From Pseudomonas sp. (GTDB taxonomy: Bacteria; Pseudomonadota; Gammaproteobacteria; Pseudomonadales; Pseudomonadaceae): a stretch of 64,000 nt of DNA. The position numbers were made by a program, and so were the translations under genes. The notes beneath the pieces were generated by a model. The model saw only the letters and a program-made list of their open reading frames with translations, searched no databases and had not been told where the DNA came from. Positions 1-8,764 of the stretch are shown one piece after another; position 1 is the first letter of the stretch, and the number at the start of each line of letters is the position of its first letter. The stretch is from NCBI RefSeq assembly GCF_030690725.1, contig NZ_JAUYGD010000051.1, forward strand, positions 31,133 through 95,132, read 5' to 3'.

Positions 1-165
1 GTGCGCCGCCTCGCCTTCCCGGGATAACCCAGTGGCGTTGAGGCGACGTGCAGAACGGCTCTGCGGTCGATTACCGTTGCGGGGGCAGCGCCGGGATGGT
101 TCGTAAAGAACGCACCGGCTTCCCGTTTAACGCCGCTTCAACAGGAAGGGGCGCACCTTGGCGGA
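1..165 (-). ncRNA. Cobalamin (B12) riboswitch, 3' end outside window
   Basis: Read on the minus strand, the conserved blocks of the cobalamin aptamer appear in order: a GGTGC-like start (about 155-163), GGGAAGCCGGTG (112-123), the B12 box GCTGCCCCCGCAACGGTAA (71-89), GCCACTG (about 31-37), then GGGAAGGCG (about 12-20). The last conserved block (AGACCTGCC region) would lie to the left of position 1, so the element is truncated. It lies downstream of dxs and points left, so the controlled gene, typically a B12 uptake or synthesis gene, is outside the window. The class assignment is from the motifs; the target is unknown. Confidence 0.93.
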
Positions 166-241
166 AGTAAAACGCCGCGCACCTTAATGCGCGGTTGGAT
201 GAATTACAAGCAAGCCTGGCTCAGCTCTGGATGAGCGGTAT

Positions 242-2137
242 TCATGCAGAAAGGCTGGCGAGGCGCGCGCGGATGGCGGCTTCGATACCGGCGGCATCCA
301 GCCCACATTCGGCAAGCATTTGCGCCGGTTTGGCGTGCTCGACGTAATAGTCCGGCAGTCCCAGATGCAGCACTGGTTTGAGGATGCTGGCGTGGGCGAG
401 GAACTCGCTGACTGCACTGCCGGCACCGCCCATCACGCTGTTCTCTTCAACCGTGACCAGCATTTCGTGGCTGGCGGCCAACTGGCGCACCAGGGCTTCG
501 TCCAGTGGTTTGACAAAGCGCATATCGACCACCGTGGCGTCGAGTGCTTCGCCAACTTTGAGCGCTTCACTGAGCTGCACACCGAATACCAGCAGAGCCG
601 TTTTGCTGCCTTGGCGACGAACCACGCCCTTGCCGATTTCCAGTGGCTCCAGGCCCGCTTCGATGGCGGCATTCGGGCCGCTGCCGCGCGGGTAGCGTAC
701 CGCCGCCGGGCCGTTGAACAGGTGGCCGGTGGTGAGCATGCGGCGCAGCTCGTTTTCATCGCTCGGGGTCATCACCAGCATGCCGGGGATGCAGCGCAGG
801 TAGGAAATATCGAAGCTGCCGGCGTGGGTCGGGCCGTCTTCGCCGACCAGGCCGGCGCGGTCGATGGCGAACAGCACATCGAGGTGCTGCACGGCCACGT
901 CATGAATCAGCTGGTCATAGGCGCGTTGCAGAAAGGTCGAATAGATCGCCACCACCGGCTTGGCGCCGTCGCAGGCCATACCGGCCGCGAGTGTTACGGC
1001 GTGCTGTTCGGCGATAGCTACGTCGAAGTAGCGCTCTGGGTAGCGCTCACTGAACGCCACCAGATCCGAACCTTCCTTCATCGCCGGGGTAATACCGACC
1101 AGGCGCGGATCGGTCGCAGCCATATCGCATAGCCACTGGCCAAATACGCTGGAGTATTTCGGGCCGCTGGCTTGCTTGGGTGCGGCTGGCGCGTTGATCG
1201 GCTCCAGCTTGGTGATGGCGTGATAGCCAATCGGGTCGGCTTCGGCTGGGGCGAAGCCCTTGCCCTTCTTGGTCACCACATGCAGAAACTGCGGGCCGTC
1301 GAGGTCGCGCATATTGCGCAGGGTGGCAAGCAGGGTCGGCAGGTCGTGGCCGTCGATGGGGCCGATATAGTTCCAGCCCAGCTCCTCAAACAGGGTGCCG
1401 GGTACCAGCATGCCCTTGGCGTGTTCTTCGGTCTTGCGCGCGATTTCCCAGGCACCCGGCAGGCGCGAGAGGATCTTCTTGCTGCCTTCGCGCATGCTGG
1501 CGTAGGTGCGGCTGGAAAGGATCTTGGCCAGGTAGTTGGACAGGCCGCCGACATTCTTGGAGATCGACATATCGTTGTCGTTGAGGATCACCAGCATATT
1601 GGCGTTGACGTCGCTGGCGTGATTCAGCGCTTCAAAGGCCATGCCGGCGGTCAGTGCGCCGTCGCCAATCACCGCTACGGCCTTGCGCCACGAACCCTGA
1701 ATGCGCGCCGCAATCGCCATGCCCAATGCCGCGCTGATGCTGGTGCTGGAGTGGCCGACGCCAAAGGTGTCGTACTCGCTTTCCGAACGGCGCGGGAAGG
1801 CGGCGATGCCGTCTTTCTGCCGCAGGCTGCCCATCTGCTCGCGGCGCCCGGTGAGGATCTTGTGCGGGTAGGCCTGATGGCCGACATCCCACACCAGGCG
1901 ATCATCCGGGGTGTCGAAGACGTAATGCAGGGCCACGGTCAGCTCAATTACGCCGAGGCCCGCGCCGAAATGCCCGCCGGTCTGCCCGACCGTATACAAC
2001 AGGTACTGGCGCAGCTCGTCGGCCAGGGTTTCCAGCTCGGCTTCGCCCAGGCGGCGTAGCTCGTCCGGCGTATTGGCGCGGTCTAGAAGGGGCGTCAGCG
2101 GGCGCTCACGGGGAATCTCGTGGAAGGTCGTCGGCAT
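242..2137 (-). CDS. dxs: 1-deoxy-D-xylulose-5-phosphate synthase
   Basis: Condenses pyruvate and glyceraldehyde 3-phosphate to DXP, the first step of the MEP isoprenoid pathway; thiamine diphosphate enzyme of the cytoplasm. 631 residues, the usual family length. Visible features are the N-terminal GGHFGAGLG with a catalytic-type His near residue 56, the ThDP motif [10 protein letters not shown] at about 158-167 followed by N, the transketolase central region [12 protein letters not shown], and a transketolase C domain. In most pseudomonads dxs directly follows ispA; here a 3.3-kb carboxylase gene separates them (94 bp between that gene's stop and the dxs start). No clear Shine-Dalgarno is visible before the chosen ATG, but the N-terminus fits the family. 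Confidence 0.97.
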   Translation of the reverse strand: MPTTFHEIPRERPLTPLLDRANTPDELRRLGEAELETLADELRQYLLYTVGQTGGHFGAGLGVIELTVALHYVFDTPDDRLVWDVGHQAYPHKILTGRREQMGSLRQKDGIAAFPRRSESEYDTFGVGHSSTSISAALGMAIAARIQGSWRKAVAVIGDGALTAGMAFEALNHASDVNANMLVILNDNDMSISKNVGGLSNYLAKILSSRTYASMREGSKKILSRLPGAWEIARKTEEHAKGMLVPGTLFEELGWNYIGPIDGHDLPTLLATLRNMRDLDGPQFLHVVTKKGKGFAPAEADPIGYHAITKLEPINAPAAPKQASGPKYSSVFGQWLCDMAATDPRLVGITPAMKEGSDLVAFSERYPERYFDVAIAEQHAVTLAAGMACDGAKPVVAIYSTFLQRAYDQLIHDVAVQHLDVLFAIDRAGLVGEDGPTHAGSFDISYLRCIPGMLVMTPSDENELRRMLTTGHLFNGPAAVRYPRGSGPNAAIEAGLEPLEIGKGVVRRQGSKTALLVFGVQLSEALKVGEALDATVVDMRFVKPLDEALVRQLAASHEMLVTVEENSVMGGAGSAVSEFLAHASILKPVLHLGLPDYYVEHAKPAQMLAECGLDAAGIEAAIRARLASLSA

Positions 2138-2231
2138 CAGGCAGATCGTTATAGGTGTAAAAGATGCGGCAGTTTACCCGAAGCGCCGGAAACTGCCCAA
2201 ACATGGTTCGGCCAGTCCGGCATCCTGCGGA

Positions 2232-5200
2232 TTACCAGGTATCGACGCTTCGCTTTTTGCCTTCACGGGTTGCCGGCTTTGGCGTGGCATTCAGTCCGCG
2301 TAGCAGCCAGGCGCGGGTTTCCACGGGGTCGATCACCGCATCGATCTCCAGGAAACTGGCCATGTTGATGCCCTTGCCGTTCTCGTAGGCCTTGGCCACC
2401 AGTTTGTCGAACAGCTGCTGGCGTGCTGCAGGTTCTTCGATGGTCGCCAGTTCCTTGGCGAACCCTAGGCGTACCGCACCTTCCAGGCCCATCGCGCCAA
2501 ACTCTGCGCTGGGCCAGGCGATGGTAAACAGCGGCGAATGGAAGCTGCCGGCGGCCATGGCCTGGGCGCCGAGGCCGTAGCCCTTGCGCAGCACCACGGT
2601 GAAAAACGGCACCGTCAGGCTGGCGGCTGCGACGAACATGCGTGAAACATGGCGCACCGTGGCCTGCTTTTCTGCCTCCGGGCCGACCATAAAGCCGGGG
2701 GTGTCGCACAGCGACAGCAGTGGGATATCGAAGGCATCGCACAGCTGCATAAAGCGCGCAGCCTTGTCGCCGGCCACTGCGTCGATGGCCCCACCGAGGT
2801 GCGCCGGGTTATTGGCGAGCAGGCCGAACGGCTTACCTTCGATGCGGATAAACGCGGTGATCAGACCTGGGGCGAACTGGCGGCGTAGTTCCAGCACCGA
2901 GTCGCGGTCGGCCAGAGTGTCGATCACCTGGCGGATGTCATACACGCGCAGGCGGTTTTCCGGGATCAGCTGGCGCAGTTCGCGCTGGTCGGCGCAGTCC
3001 CACTCGCTGAGCGTGCCCTGGAAGTAGCTCAGGTACTGCTTGGCCACTCGCACCGCTTCGGCCTCATCGGCTACGCGCACATCAATGACGCCGTCGGGGC
3101 CTTGCACGCTGACCGGGCCGACTTCCTCTGGCTTGAAGCTACCGAGGCCGCCGCCTTCGATCATCGCCGGGCCGGCCATGCCGATGGTGGCGTTGTCAGT
3201 GGCGATAATTACATCGCAGCAGCCGAGCAGGGCGGCGTTACCGGCAAAGCAGCGGCCGGAGACTATCCCTACTGTAGGGACGAGACCAGACAACCGCGCC
3301 ATGCCGACAAAGGTGTGGCAATCCAGTCCGGCCACGCCGACGAAATCGCTATCGCCCGGTCGGCCACCACCGCCCTCGGCAAACAGCACCAGCGGCAAGC
3401 GCCACTGCGCGGCGAGGCCCAGCATGCGGTCGGTCTTCTTATGGTTCATCACGCCCTGGGTGCCGGCGAATACCGTGTAGTCGTAGGCGATGGTCATGCA
3501 GCGCGCGGCCTCGCTACCGAACGTCTCGGCATTGACTGTGCCAATACCCGCCACCAGGCCGTCAGCCGGGCTTTGTTCGATCAGCTCTTCCAGTGAGCGC
3601 CGGCGACGTTGTGCGGCAATCGCCAGGGCGCCGTATTCGTTAAAGCTGCCATTATCGAGCAGGTCCGCCAGGTTCTCGCGTACGGTGCGTTGGCCAGTCT
3701 TGCGCCGTTTGGCAACGGCTTGCGGGCGGCGCTCGTCGCGGGTGACTGCGTGGCGTTCGAGCACTTCGGCCAGATCCGCGCGGATATGCGCCAGGTCCAG
3801 GCTCTGTTCGCTCTGGCTGGCGGCGGCGTAGACCTCGGCCGGCTCGATAAACAGCAGCGGCTGGCCTTCATTGAGCGCGCTGCCGACCTGCACGGCCAGT
3901 TGGCGGACGATGCCGCTGTGGCTGGCGGTGACCACAAACTCCATCTTCATCGCCTCCAGTACGGCGATGTTCTGGCCGACGGCCACGGCATCGCCTTCTG
4001 CCACCTCCAGGCTGACCACTACCCCGGTGCTGTGAGTTAGCAGCGGCAGGCAGCCGGGTGGTGCGTCCGCTATCTGCTCGGCGTCTTGGCTGGCCGCCTG
4101 CGCACCGGTAAAAAAATGATGCGGGTGAGCCTGGGGCTGTGCGGCCAGCAGCTCGCTTAGCTGGCTTTCGACAAAGCGTGTGGTCAGCTGATAGTTCGCC
4201 ACCTGCGGCAGGCGCAGCAGGTTTTGCAGCAGATGCAGATTGCTGGCCACGCCTTCCAGGCGGAATTCGCACAGCCCACGATAGGCGCGGCGCAGGGCGC
4301 TGGGGTAATCCGGTGCGTGGGCGATCAGCTTGGCCAGCAGCGAGTCATAGCTGGGGCTGACCGGATAGCCGGCGTAGCCATAGCCATCCACGCGCAGGCC
4401 GGGGCCGCTGGGCGGTTGGTAGGCCGTCAAAGTGCCGGCGGCCGGGCGGGTGCTGCCATCGCTGCTCATGCTTTCCAGATTGATCCGCAGCTGCACCGCA
4501 CAGCCATTAAGCGGCGGTGGTTCGAGCAAACCCAGCTCGCGCAGGGAGATGCCTGCGGCCAGTTTAAGCTGGGTGTGCAGCAGGTCGACGCCAGTGACCT
4601 GTTCGGTGACGGTGTGTTCGACCTGAATACGCGGGTTGGCTTCCATAAAGTAGAAACGCTCGGGCTGCTCGGCATCCAGCAGGAACTCGAAGGTGCCCAG
4701 GCCCTGATAGCGGGCGGCGCGCGCCAGTTGCAGCGCGGCGTCGATCATTTGTGCGCGGGTGGCGGCGGGCAGGTCCGGGCTGGGGGCGATTTCCACCAGC
4801 TTCTGCTGGCGGCGCTGCAGGCTGCAGTCGCGCTCCCATAAATGGCTGACCGCGCCCGTGCTGTCGCCCAGCACTTGAATCTCGATATGCCGGGCGCTGC
4901 GCACCAGTTGCTCGATATACAGCTCGTTATTGCCAAAGGCGCTTTGCGCCTCGGACTGGCAGCGGGCAAAGGCCTCGTCCAGCTCGGCTGCCCTGAACAC
5001 CGGGCGCATGCCGCGGCCACCGCCGCCGGCCAGGGCCTTGAGCATGACTGCGCCATGCTCGGCGAGAAAGCCGTGGGCTTCATCCGGGCTGATCGCCCTA
5101 TTTATACCCGCCACCAGCGGCACATCGCAGTACTCGGCCAGCTCTCGCGCGGCGGCCTTGTCGCCAAACAGCTGCAGCACCTCGGCGCTGGGGCCGACAA

Positions 5201-5519
5201 AGCACAGGCCAGCGGCCTGGCAGCGCCGCGCAAACTCGGCGTTTTCTGCGAGAAAGCCGTAGCCCGGATGCACGGCATCACAGCTCTGTGCCTGGGCAAT
5301 CTCGATCAGCTGATCCATATCCAGATAGGCCGCCACGCCACGCCCCTTGAGCGCCACAGCGCTATCGGCTTGGCGCACATGCAGGGAGGCGGCATCGTCC
5401 TCGGCGTAGACGGCAACCGAGCGGATGCCCAGTTCATTGGCGGCGCGGGCGATGCGGATGGCGATTTCACCACGGTTGGCGATCAGCAGGGCGGCGAAGG
5501 GCGCGGTGGTAACGGGCAT
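2232..5519 (-). CDS. Single-chain biotin-dependent acyl-CoA carboxylase (LCC-like)
   Basis: One 1095-residue polypeptide carries all functions of a biotin-dependent carboxylase. Residues 1 to about 450 are a biotin carboxylase with ATP-grasp (GGGGRGMRPV; the FMEANPRIQVEHTVTEQVTG segment). Around residue 525 is the biotinyl motif EAMKME of a BCCP domain. From about 600 to the end is a carboxyltransferase of the PccB/AccD type (GRCFAGNAALLG, FCDTPGF-like SLCDTPGFMVGPEAEK, GSFH). This order matches the single-chain long-chain acyl-CoA carboxylases (LCC) described in mycobacteria and Rhodopseudomonas; pyruvate carboxylase is excluded because the CT half is not the pyruvate type. The substrate cannot be told from sequence by eye. 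The start has GGAG six bases upstream. It sits between dxs and ispA on the same strand. Confidence 0.9.
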   Translation of the reverse strand: MPVTTAPFAALLIANRGEIAIRIARAANELGIRSVAVYAEDDAASLHVRQADSAVALKGRGVAAYLDMDQLIEIAQAQSCDAVHPGYGFLAENAEFARRCQAAGLCFVGPSAEVLQLFGDKAAARELAEYCDVPLVAGINRAISPDEAHGFLAEHGAVMLKALAGGGGRGMRPVFRAAELDEAFARCQSEAQSAFGNNELYIEQLVRSARHIEIQVLGDSTGAVSHLWERDCSLQRRQQKLVEIAPSPDLPAATRAQMIDAALQLARAARYQGLGTFEFLLDAEQPERFYFMEANPRIQVEHTVTEQVTGVDLLHTQLKLAAGISLRELGLLEPPPLNGCAVQLRINLESMSSDGSTRPAAGTLTAYQPPSGPGLRVDGYGYAGYPVSPSYDSLLAKLIAHAPDYPSALRRAYRGLCEFRLEGVASNLHLLQNLLRLPQVANYQLTTRFVESQLSELLAAQPQAHPHHFFTGAQAASQDAEQIADAPPGCLPLLTHSTGVVVSLEVAEGDAVAVGQNIAVLEAMKMEFVVTASHSGIVRQLAVQVGSALNEGQPLLFIEPAEVYAAASQSEQSLDLAHIRADLAEVLERHAVTRDERRPQAVAKRRKTGQRTVRENLADLLDNGSFNEYGALAIAAQRRRRSLEELIEQSPADGLVAGIGTVNAETFGSEAARCMTIAYDYTVFAGTQGVMNHKKTDRMLGLAAQWRLPLVLFAEGGGGRPGDSDFVGVAGLDCHTFVGMARLSGLVPTVGIVSGRCFAGNAALLGCCDVIIATDNATIGMAGPAMIEGGGLGSFKPEEVGPVSVQGPDGVIDVRVADEAEAVRVAKQYLSYFQGTLSEWDCADQRELRQLIPENRLRVYDIRQVIDTLADRDSVLELRRQFAPGLITAFIRIEGKPFGLLANNPAHLGGAIDAVAGDKAARFMQLCDAFDIPLLSLCDTPGFMVGPEAEKQATVRHVSRMFVAAASLTVPFFTVVLRKGYGLGAQAMAAGSFHSPLFTIAWPSAEFGAMGLEGAVRLGFAKELATIEEPAARQQLFDKLVAKAYENGKGINMASFLEIDAVIDPVETRAWLLRGLNATPKPATREGKKRSVDTW

Positions 5520-5634
5520 GGTGGCTCCAGATTTTTATTCTGCAGCCATCTTAGGCGCTCTGCGGCCCAGGTAAACCAAGGCCTAGTGGGCGTAAGTCGG
5601 GATATTTATCTGGGTGATGATCGCCGGGGCCGGG

Positions 5635-5699
5635 GTAGCCCTGATGCAATCCGGGAGCTGTTTCCAGGGCTGGATTTTCCCGGATTACATCCGGGCTAC
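5635..5699. repeat. REP-type inverted pair (GTAGCC...ATCCGGG family)
   Basis: GTAGCCCTGATGCAATCCGGG at the left is mirrored by CCCGGATTACATCCGGGCTAC at the right with about 20 bases between, giving a hairpin-forming doublet. This is the kind of extragenic palindrome common in pseudomonads. It lies between the carboxylase start and the ispA stop. Confidence 0.75.
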
Positions 5700-5720
5700 G
5701 GGCTGGCAGACGCATAAGTC

Positions 5721-5794
5721 GTGGGAGGGGCCGGGCGGCGATCCGCTTTAGCCGCGACAATAGCGGTAAAACTCGCCGCTAAAGCGCCTCCCAC
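5721..5794. repeat. REP-type inverted pair (GTGGGAGG family)
   Basis: GTGGGAGG...GCTTTAGCCGCGA is mirrored by TCGCCGCTAAAGCGCCTCCCAC. The same family recurs at 7037-7087, so the xseB-ispA pair is bracketed by two copies. Placed just after the ispA stop, where it could act as a transcript-stabilising or terminating hairpin; that role is inference. Confidence 0.8.
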
Positions 5795-5812
5795 TCCGGT
5801 GCGTGGAACGGT

Positions 5813-6700
5813 TTAGCTGCGCCGTTCGACGATATACCGCGCCAGATCACGCAGCGGCTCGGCAGCCTGGTCGAATGGGCGCAGGGCATGCAGGGCCTGG
5901 TCGCGCAGTTCCAGGGCGTAGGCCTTGGCGGCGTCGAGGCCGAGCAGGGCCGGGTAGGTCGGTTTGTCGTGGGCCTGGTCCTTGCCCTGGGTTTTGCCCA
6001 GGGTGGCGGTGTCGCTTTCCACGTCGAGGATATCGTCCTGCACCTGGAACGCCAGGCCGATGGCGCGGGCGTAGGTGTGCAGGGCTTTGAGTGCGTGGTC
6101 GTCGGCCTGGCCGCTGGCCAAGGCGCCAAGCTGCACGCTGGCTTCGATCAGCGCGCCGGTCTTGTGCCGATGCATGATTTCCAGGGCGTTCTGGTCGAGG
6201 GTTTGGCCGACTGAGCCGAGGTCGATGGCCTGGCCGCCGACCATGCCGGCCGGGCCAGCCGCGCGGGCCAGGGCGCTGAGCATAGCCAGGCGCAGCTCGG
6301 CGTCATGCGGGTTGTGCGTGGCGTCGGCGAGTACTTCAAACGCGAGGCTCTGCAGGCCGTCGCCGGCGAGAATCGCACAGGCTTCATCGAAGGCTTTGTG
6401 GGTGGTCGGCTGGCCACGGCGCAAGTCGTCATCGTCCATCGCCGGCAGGTCATCGTGGACCAGCGAGTAGGCGTGAATCAGTTCCACCGCGCAGGCTGCC
6501 GCATTGGCGCGCTGCGGCTCGCCGCCGAGGGCTTCGCAGGCGGCGTAGGCGAGCAGCGGGCGAACGCGTTTGCCGCCATTGAACAGGCTGTAGCGCATGG
6601 CGGCGTAGAGGCGTTCCAGTTCCGGGCGAGGGCTGCTCAGGAGGGTTTCCAGGGCGGCATCGACGCGGCTTTGGCAGCTGCTCTGGTAGGCCGCAATCAT
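5813..6700 (-). CDS. ispA: Farnesyl diphosphate synthase (geranyltranstransferase)
   Basis: Adds isopentenyl diphosphate units to DMAPP and GPP to make farnesyl diphosphate in the cytoplasm. 295 residues, normal for IspA. The first aspartate-rich motif [10 protein letters not shown] lies at about 83-92 and the second, DDILDVESD, near 225-235; GGKRVRP at 42-48 binds diphosphate. The start overlaps the end of xseB by four bases, so the two are translationally coupled. The distance to dxs is unusual because the carboxylase gene and two REP doublets lie between. Confidence 0.97.
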   Translation of the reverse strand: MIAAYQSSCQSRVDAALETLLSSPRPELERLYAAMRYSLFNGGKRVRPLLAYAACEALGGEPQRANAAACAVELIHAYSLVHDDLPAMDDDDLRRGQPTTHKAFDEACAILAGDGLQSLAFEVLADATHNPHDAELRLAMLSALARAAGPAGMVGGQAIDLGSVGQTLDQNALEIMHRHKTGALIEASVQLGALASGQADDHALKALHTYARAIGLAFQVQDDILDVESDTATLGKTQGKDQAHDKPTYPALLGLDAAKAYALELRDQALHALRPFDQAAEPLRDLARYIVERRS

Positions 6701-6942
6701 GCCTGCTGGTCCGCGTCGAAGGGGGCTTCCTCCAGCTCGCCGTCGCGCTCCATCAGGATCTGCACTTTCTGTTCGGCCTGGGCCAGGGCGGTCTGGCAGT
6801 CGCGGGTCAGGCGTACGCCCTGTTCGAAGGCGGTCAGCGAGTCTTCCAGCGACAGCTCGCCGTTTTCCAGACGCTCGACCAGGTTCTGCAGATCGGTCAG
6901 GGATTGCTCGAAGTCGAGCGCGGCTTTTTTACGGGCGGCCAT
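6697..6942 (-). CDS. xseB: Exodeoxyribonuclease VII small subunit
   Basis: 81 residues with the family signature: an amphipathic helical hairpin reading [20 protein letters not shown] then [18 protein letters not shown]. The small subunit binds XseA and both are needed for exonuclease VII. It overlaps ispA by four bases, the standard xseB-ispA arrangement of gammaproteobacteria. The acidic, Glu/Asp-rich tail is typical of the family. Confidence 0.96.
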   Translation of the reverse strand: MAARKKAALDFEQSLTDLQNLVERLENGELSLEDSLTAFEQGVRLTRDCQTALAQAEQKVQILMERDGELEEAPFDADQQA

Positions 6943-7036
6943 GGCGGATATCTCGGGGTAGATCGGGGAGTTGGAACCGGCGCGACACTAGCAGAGCCAT
7001 GCCGTGCGGGCAAATCAGCGGGCGGTTTCTGAACTT

Positions 7037-7087
7037 GTGGGAGGGGCTTAAGCCGCGACAGTCGTTCGCCGCTAAAGCGCCTCCCAC
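7037..7087. repeat. REP-type inverted pair (GTGGGAGG family), second copy
   Basis: GTGGGAGGGGCTTAAGCCGCGA is mirrored by TCGCCGCTAAAGCGCCTCCCAC. Same family as 5721-5794. It lies between the DUF2214 stop (7111) and the xseB start region. Confidence 0.8.
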
Positions 7088-7110
7088 AGGATTGGTGGCC
7101 TGGTCGGTTG

Positions 7111-7566
7111 TCAGCCGATTACGCCGTGACCGCGTGCCATCAGCACCGCTAGTAATGGGATGGTCAGCAGCGCCAACAGTTCCAGGCGAATCACCGTGAT
7201 CACCAGGCGTGCCTTGGCTGGGCTGACCTGCGGTACTTCGCTGGCCTTGAGGCTGTTGCGCCAGTTGAGGAAGACAAAGGTCGGCACCACGGAAATCAGC
7301 CCGACCAGAATAAACAGGCCGACCTTGGCGTGAAACAGGCTATTGCCCAGGTAGTAGTCCAGGCCCTTGCCGTACCAGAGCACCCGCGCCAGGCCGGTAA
7401 ACAGCACCACGCCGGCGCAGATGCCGTAGGCGATGTCGGTGATGATCAGGCTGCGTGCGCGGCGCAGGTCCAGCGGCAGTTTGAATTGCACATGCTCGAT
7501 GCTGAGCAGGGCGAACAGCAGAAAGATCGACAGGTAATGCAGGTAGGCGGCAATGGCTTGGCCCAT
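7111..7566 (-). CDS. DUF2214 family membrane protein
   Basis: 151 residues with four hydrophobic segments (about 9-27, 43-62, 82-102, 122-143) and the DUF2214 pattern: HYLSIFLLFALLSIEH at the N-terminus, then a central FHAKVGLFILVGLISVVPTFVFLNW. Some members have been compared with haem- or copper-related membrane proteins because of conserved His residues, but no function is established. The start is preceded by GAAGGG nine bases upstream. It is separated from the next gene by a 145-bp palindromic repeat. Confidence 0.8.
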   Translation of the reverse strand: MGQAIAAYLHYLSIFLLFALLSIEHVQFKLPLDLRRARSLIITDIAYGICAGVVLFTGLARVLWYGKGLDYYLGNSLFHAKVGLFILVGLISVVPTFVFLNWRNSLKASEVPQVSPAKARLVITVIRLELLALLTIPLLAVLMARGHGVIG

Positions 7567-7602
7567 GGTGGCGTCCCTTCTCTGGATTGGCTGATCAGCT
7601 GG

Positions 7603-7747
7603 CTAGCAGGCCGTTGAAAATGTAGGAGAGGCAGGCAAGACAAGGCAAAAACGGCCGAAAAAGCGGAGTTTACTGCTGTAAATGAGCATTTTGAGGCCGT
7701 TTTTAACGCAGTATTGCCAACGCAGGTAGTTTTCAACGGACTGCTAG
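7603..7747. repeat. Large palindromic repeat, copy A (MITE-like)
   Basis: About 145 bp with terminal inverted repeats: CTAGCAGGCCGTTGAAAA at the left and TTTTCAACGGACTGCTAG at the right, and inner symmetry around a GCGGAGTTTAC...GTAAATGAGCAT core. A close copy is at 60923-61066. No coding capacity. Both copies are bounded by TA, compatible with a TA target duplication, which would be typical of a miniature element moved by an IS630/Tc1-type transposase (inference; no transposase is in this window). Its right end supplies the stop codon of the neighbouring GGDEF gene. Confidence 0.82.
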
Positions 7748-8764
7748 TTCGACCCGGTTACGGCCATTGCCCTTGGCCTGATACAGCGCCTGGTCGGCGC
7801 GGTTCATGGTAGCGCTTGGTGGCTCCTGAGGGGCGCGCAGGGCTGCGCCGATGCTGATGGTCAGGTTGAGTTGCAGTTCGTCGATGCTCACCGGCTCCTT
7901 GTTCAGGGCCGTGCGAATGCGCTCGGCAATCTGCAGCAGTTCATGCTCATCATGCACCTGCAGCAGCACCACGAACTCCTCGCCGCCGCTGCGCGTTACT
8001 ACATCCTGCGGGCGCACGGCGGCGCTGATGCGCCGGGCGGTTTCCCACAGCACCTGATCGCCCGCAGCGTGGCCGTGGTTGTCGTTGACCTTCTTGAAGT
8101 AATCCAAGTCGCAGAACAGCACGCCAAGCTGCAGGCCCAGATCGTCGGCCTGCTCCTGCTGCCGAGGCAGAAAGTGGTTAAGACCGGCGCGGTTCCACAG
8201 TTGGGTCAGTGGGTCGAGCATGGTCTTGCGCTGTTCACGGCTAAGCGCCGCGCGCAGCTGCGCGGTCTGCTCGCTGACGTGGCGCAGCTTCAGATAACCC
8301 TCGACCAGGGTCGCCATGTCGATAAATAGGCGCACCTGTTTGTCCGTCAGCTGCCGTGGTGTCGGGTCGATCAGGCACAGGGTGCCCAGCGGTTGGCCTT
8401 CCTGGGAAAACAGCGGTTGCCCGGCGTAGAAGCGAATTTGCGGGTTGTTGACCACCACTGGGTTGTCGTGAAAACGCAGGTCGTTATGGGTGTCTTCGAC
8501 TATCAATGGCTGGGTGCCGAGTATCGCGTGGGCGCAGAAGGAGATGGTCCGTGGGGTTTCGGTGATCTCCAAACCGATGCGCGACTTGAACCACTGGCGG
8601 TCATGGTCGATCAGGCTGACCAGCACGGTTTTGACCGCGAATACTTCGCGCACCACCCGCACCAGGGTGTCTAGATAGGGGTCGGCGGGGGTATCGATCA
8701 GTTCGTTGTCATCGAGAATCTGCTGGCGCAGGACTTCATCGCAGGGCATTTCAGGGCTGAGCAT
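7733..8764 (-). CDS. GAF-GGDEF diguanylate cyclase
   Basis: 343 residues from the chosen ATG. Residues about 10-150 are a GAF domain (FAVKTVLVSLIDHDRQWFKS, FCAHAILG, YAGQPLFSQEGQPLGTLCLID) and about 175-340 a GGDEF domain with active-site GGEEF preceded by a product-inhibition RxxD (RPQD) five residues before. It should make cyclic di-GMP in the cytoplasm in response to a small ligand or redox signal bound by the GAF domain. The start is the ATG with AGGAG eight bases upstream, overlapping the MATE stop by 14 bases; a longer in-frame start at 8806 is less likely. The last residues (VR and stop) come from repeat copy A. Confidence 0.93.
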   Translation of the reverse strand: MLSPEMPCDEVLRQQILDDNELIDTPADPYLDTLVRVVREVFAVKTVLVSLIDHDRQWFKSRIGLEITETPRTISFCAHAILGTQPLIVEDTHNDLRFHDNPVVVNNPQIRFYAGQPLFSQEGQPLGTLCLIDPTPRQLTDKQVRLFIDMATLVEGYLKLRHVSEQTAQLRAALSREQRKTMLDPLTQLWNRAGLNHFLPRQQEQADDLGLQLGVLFCDLDYFKKVNDNHGHAAGDQVLWETARRISAAVRPQDVVTRSGGEEFVVLLQVHDEHELLQIAERIRTALNKEPVSIDELQLNLTISIGAALRAPQEPPSATMNRADQALYQAKGNGRNRVELAVR

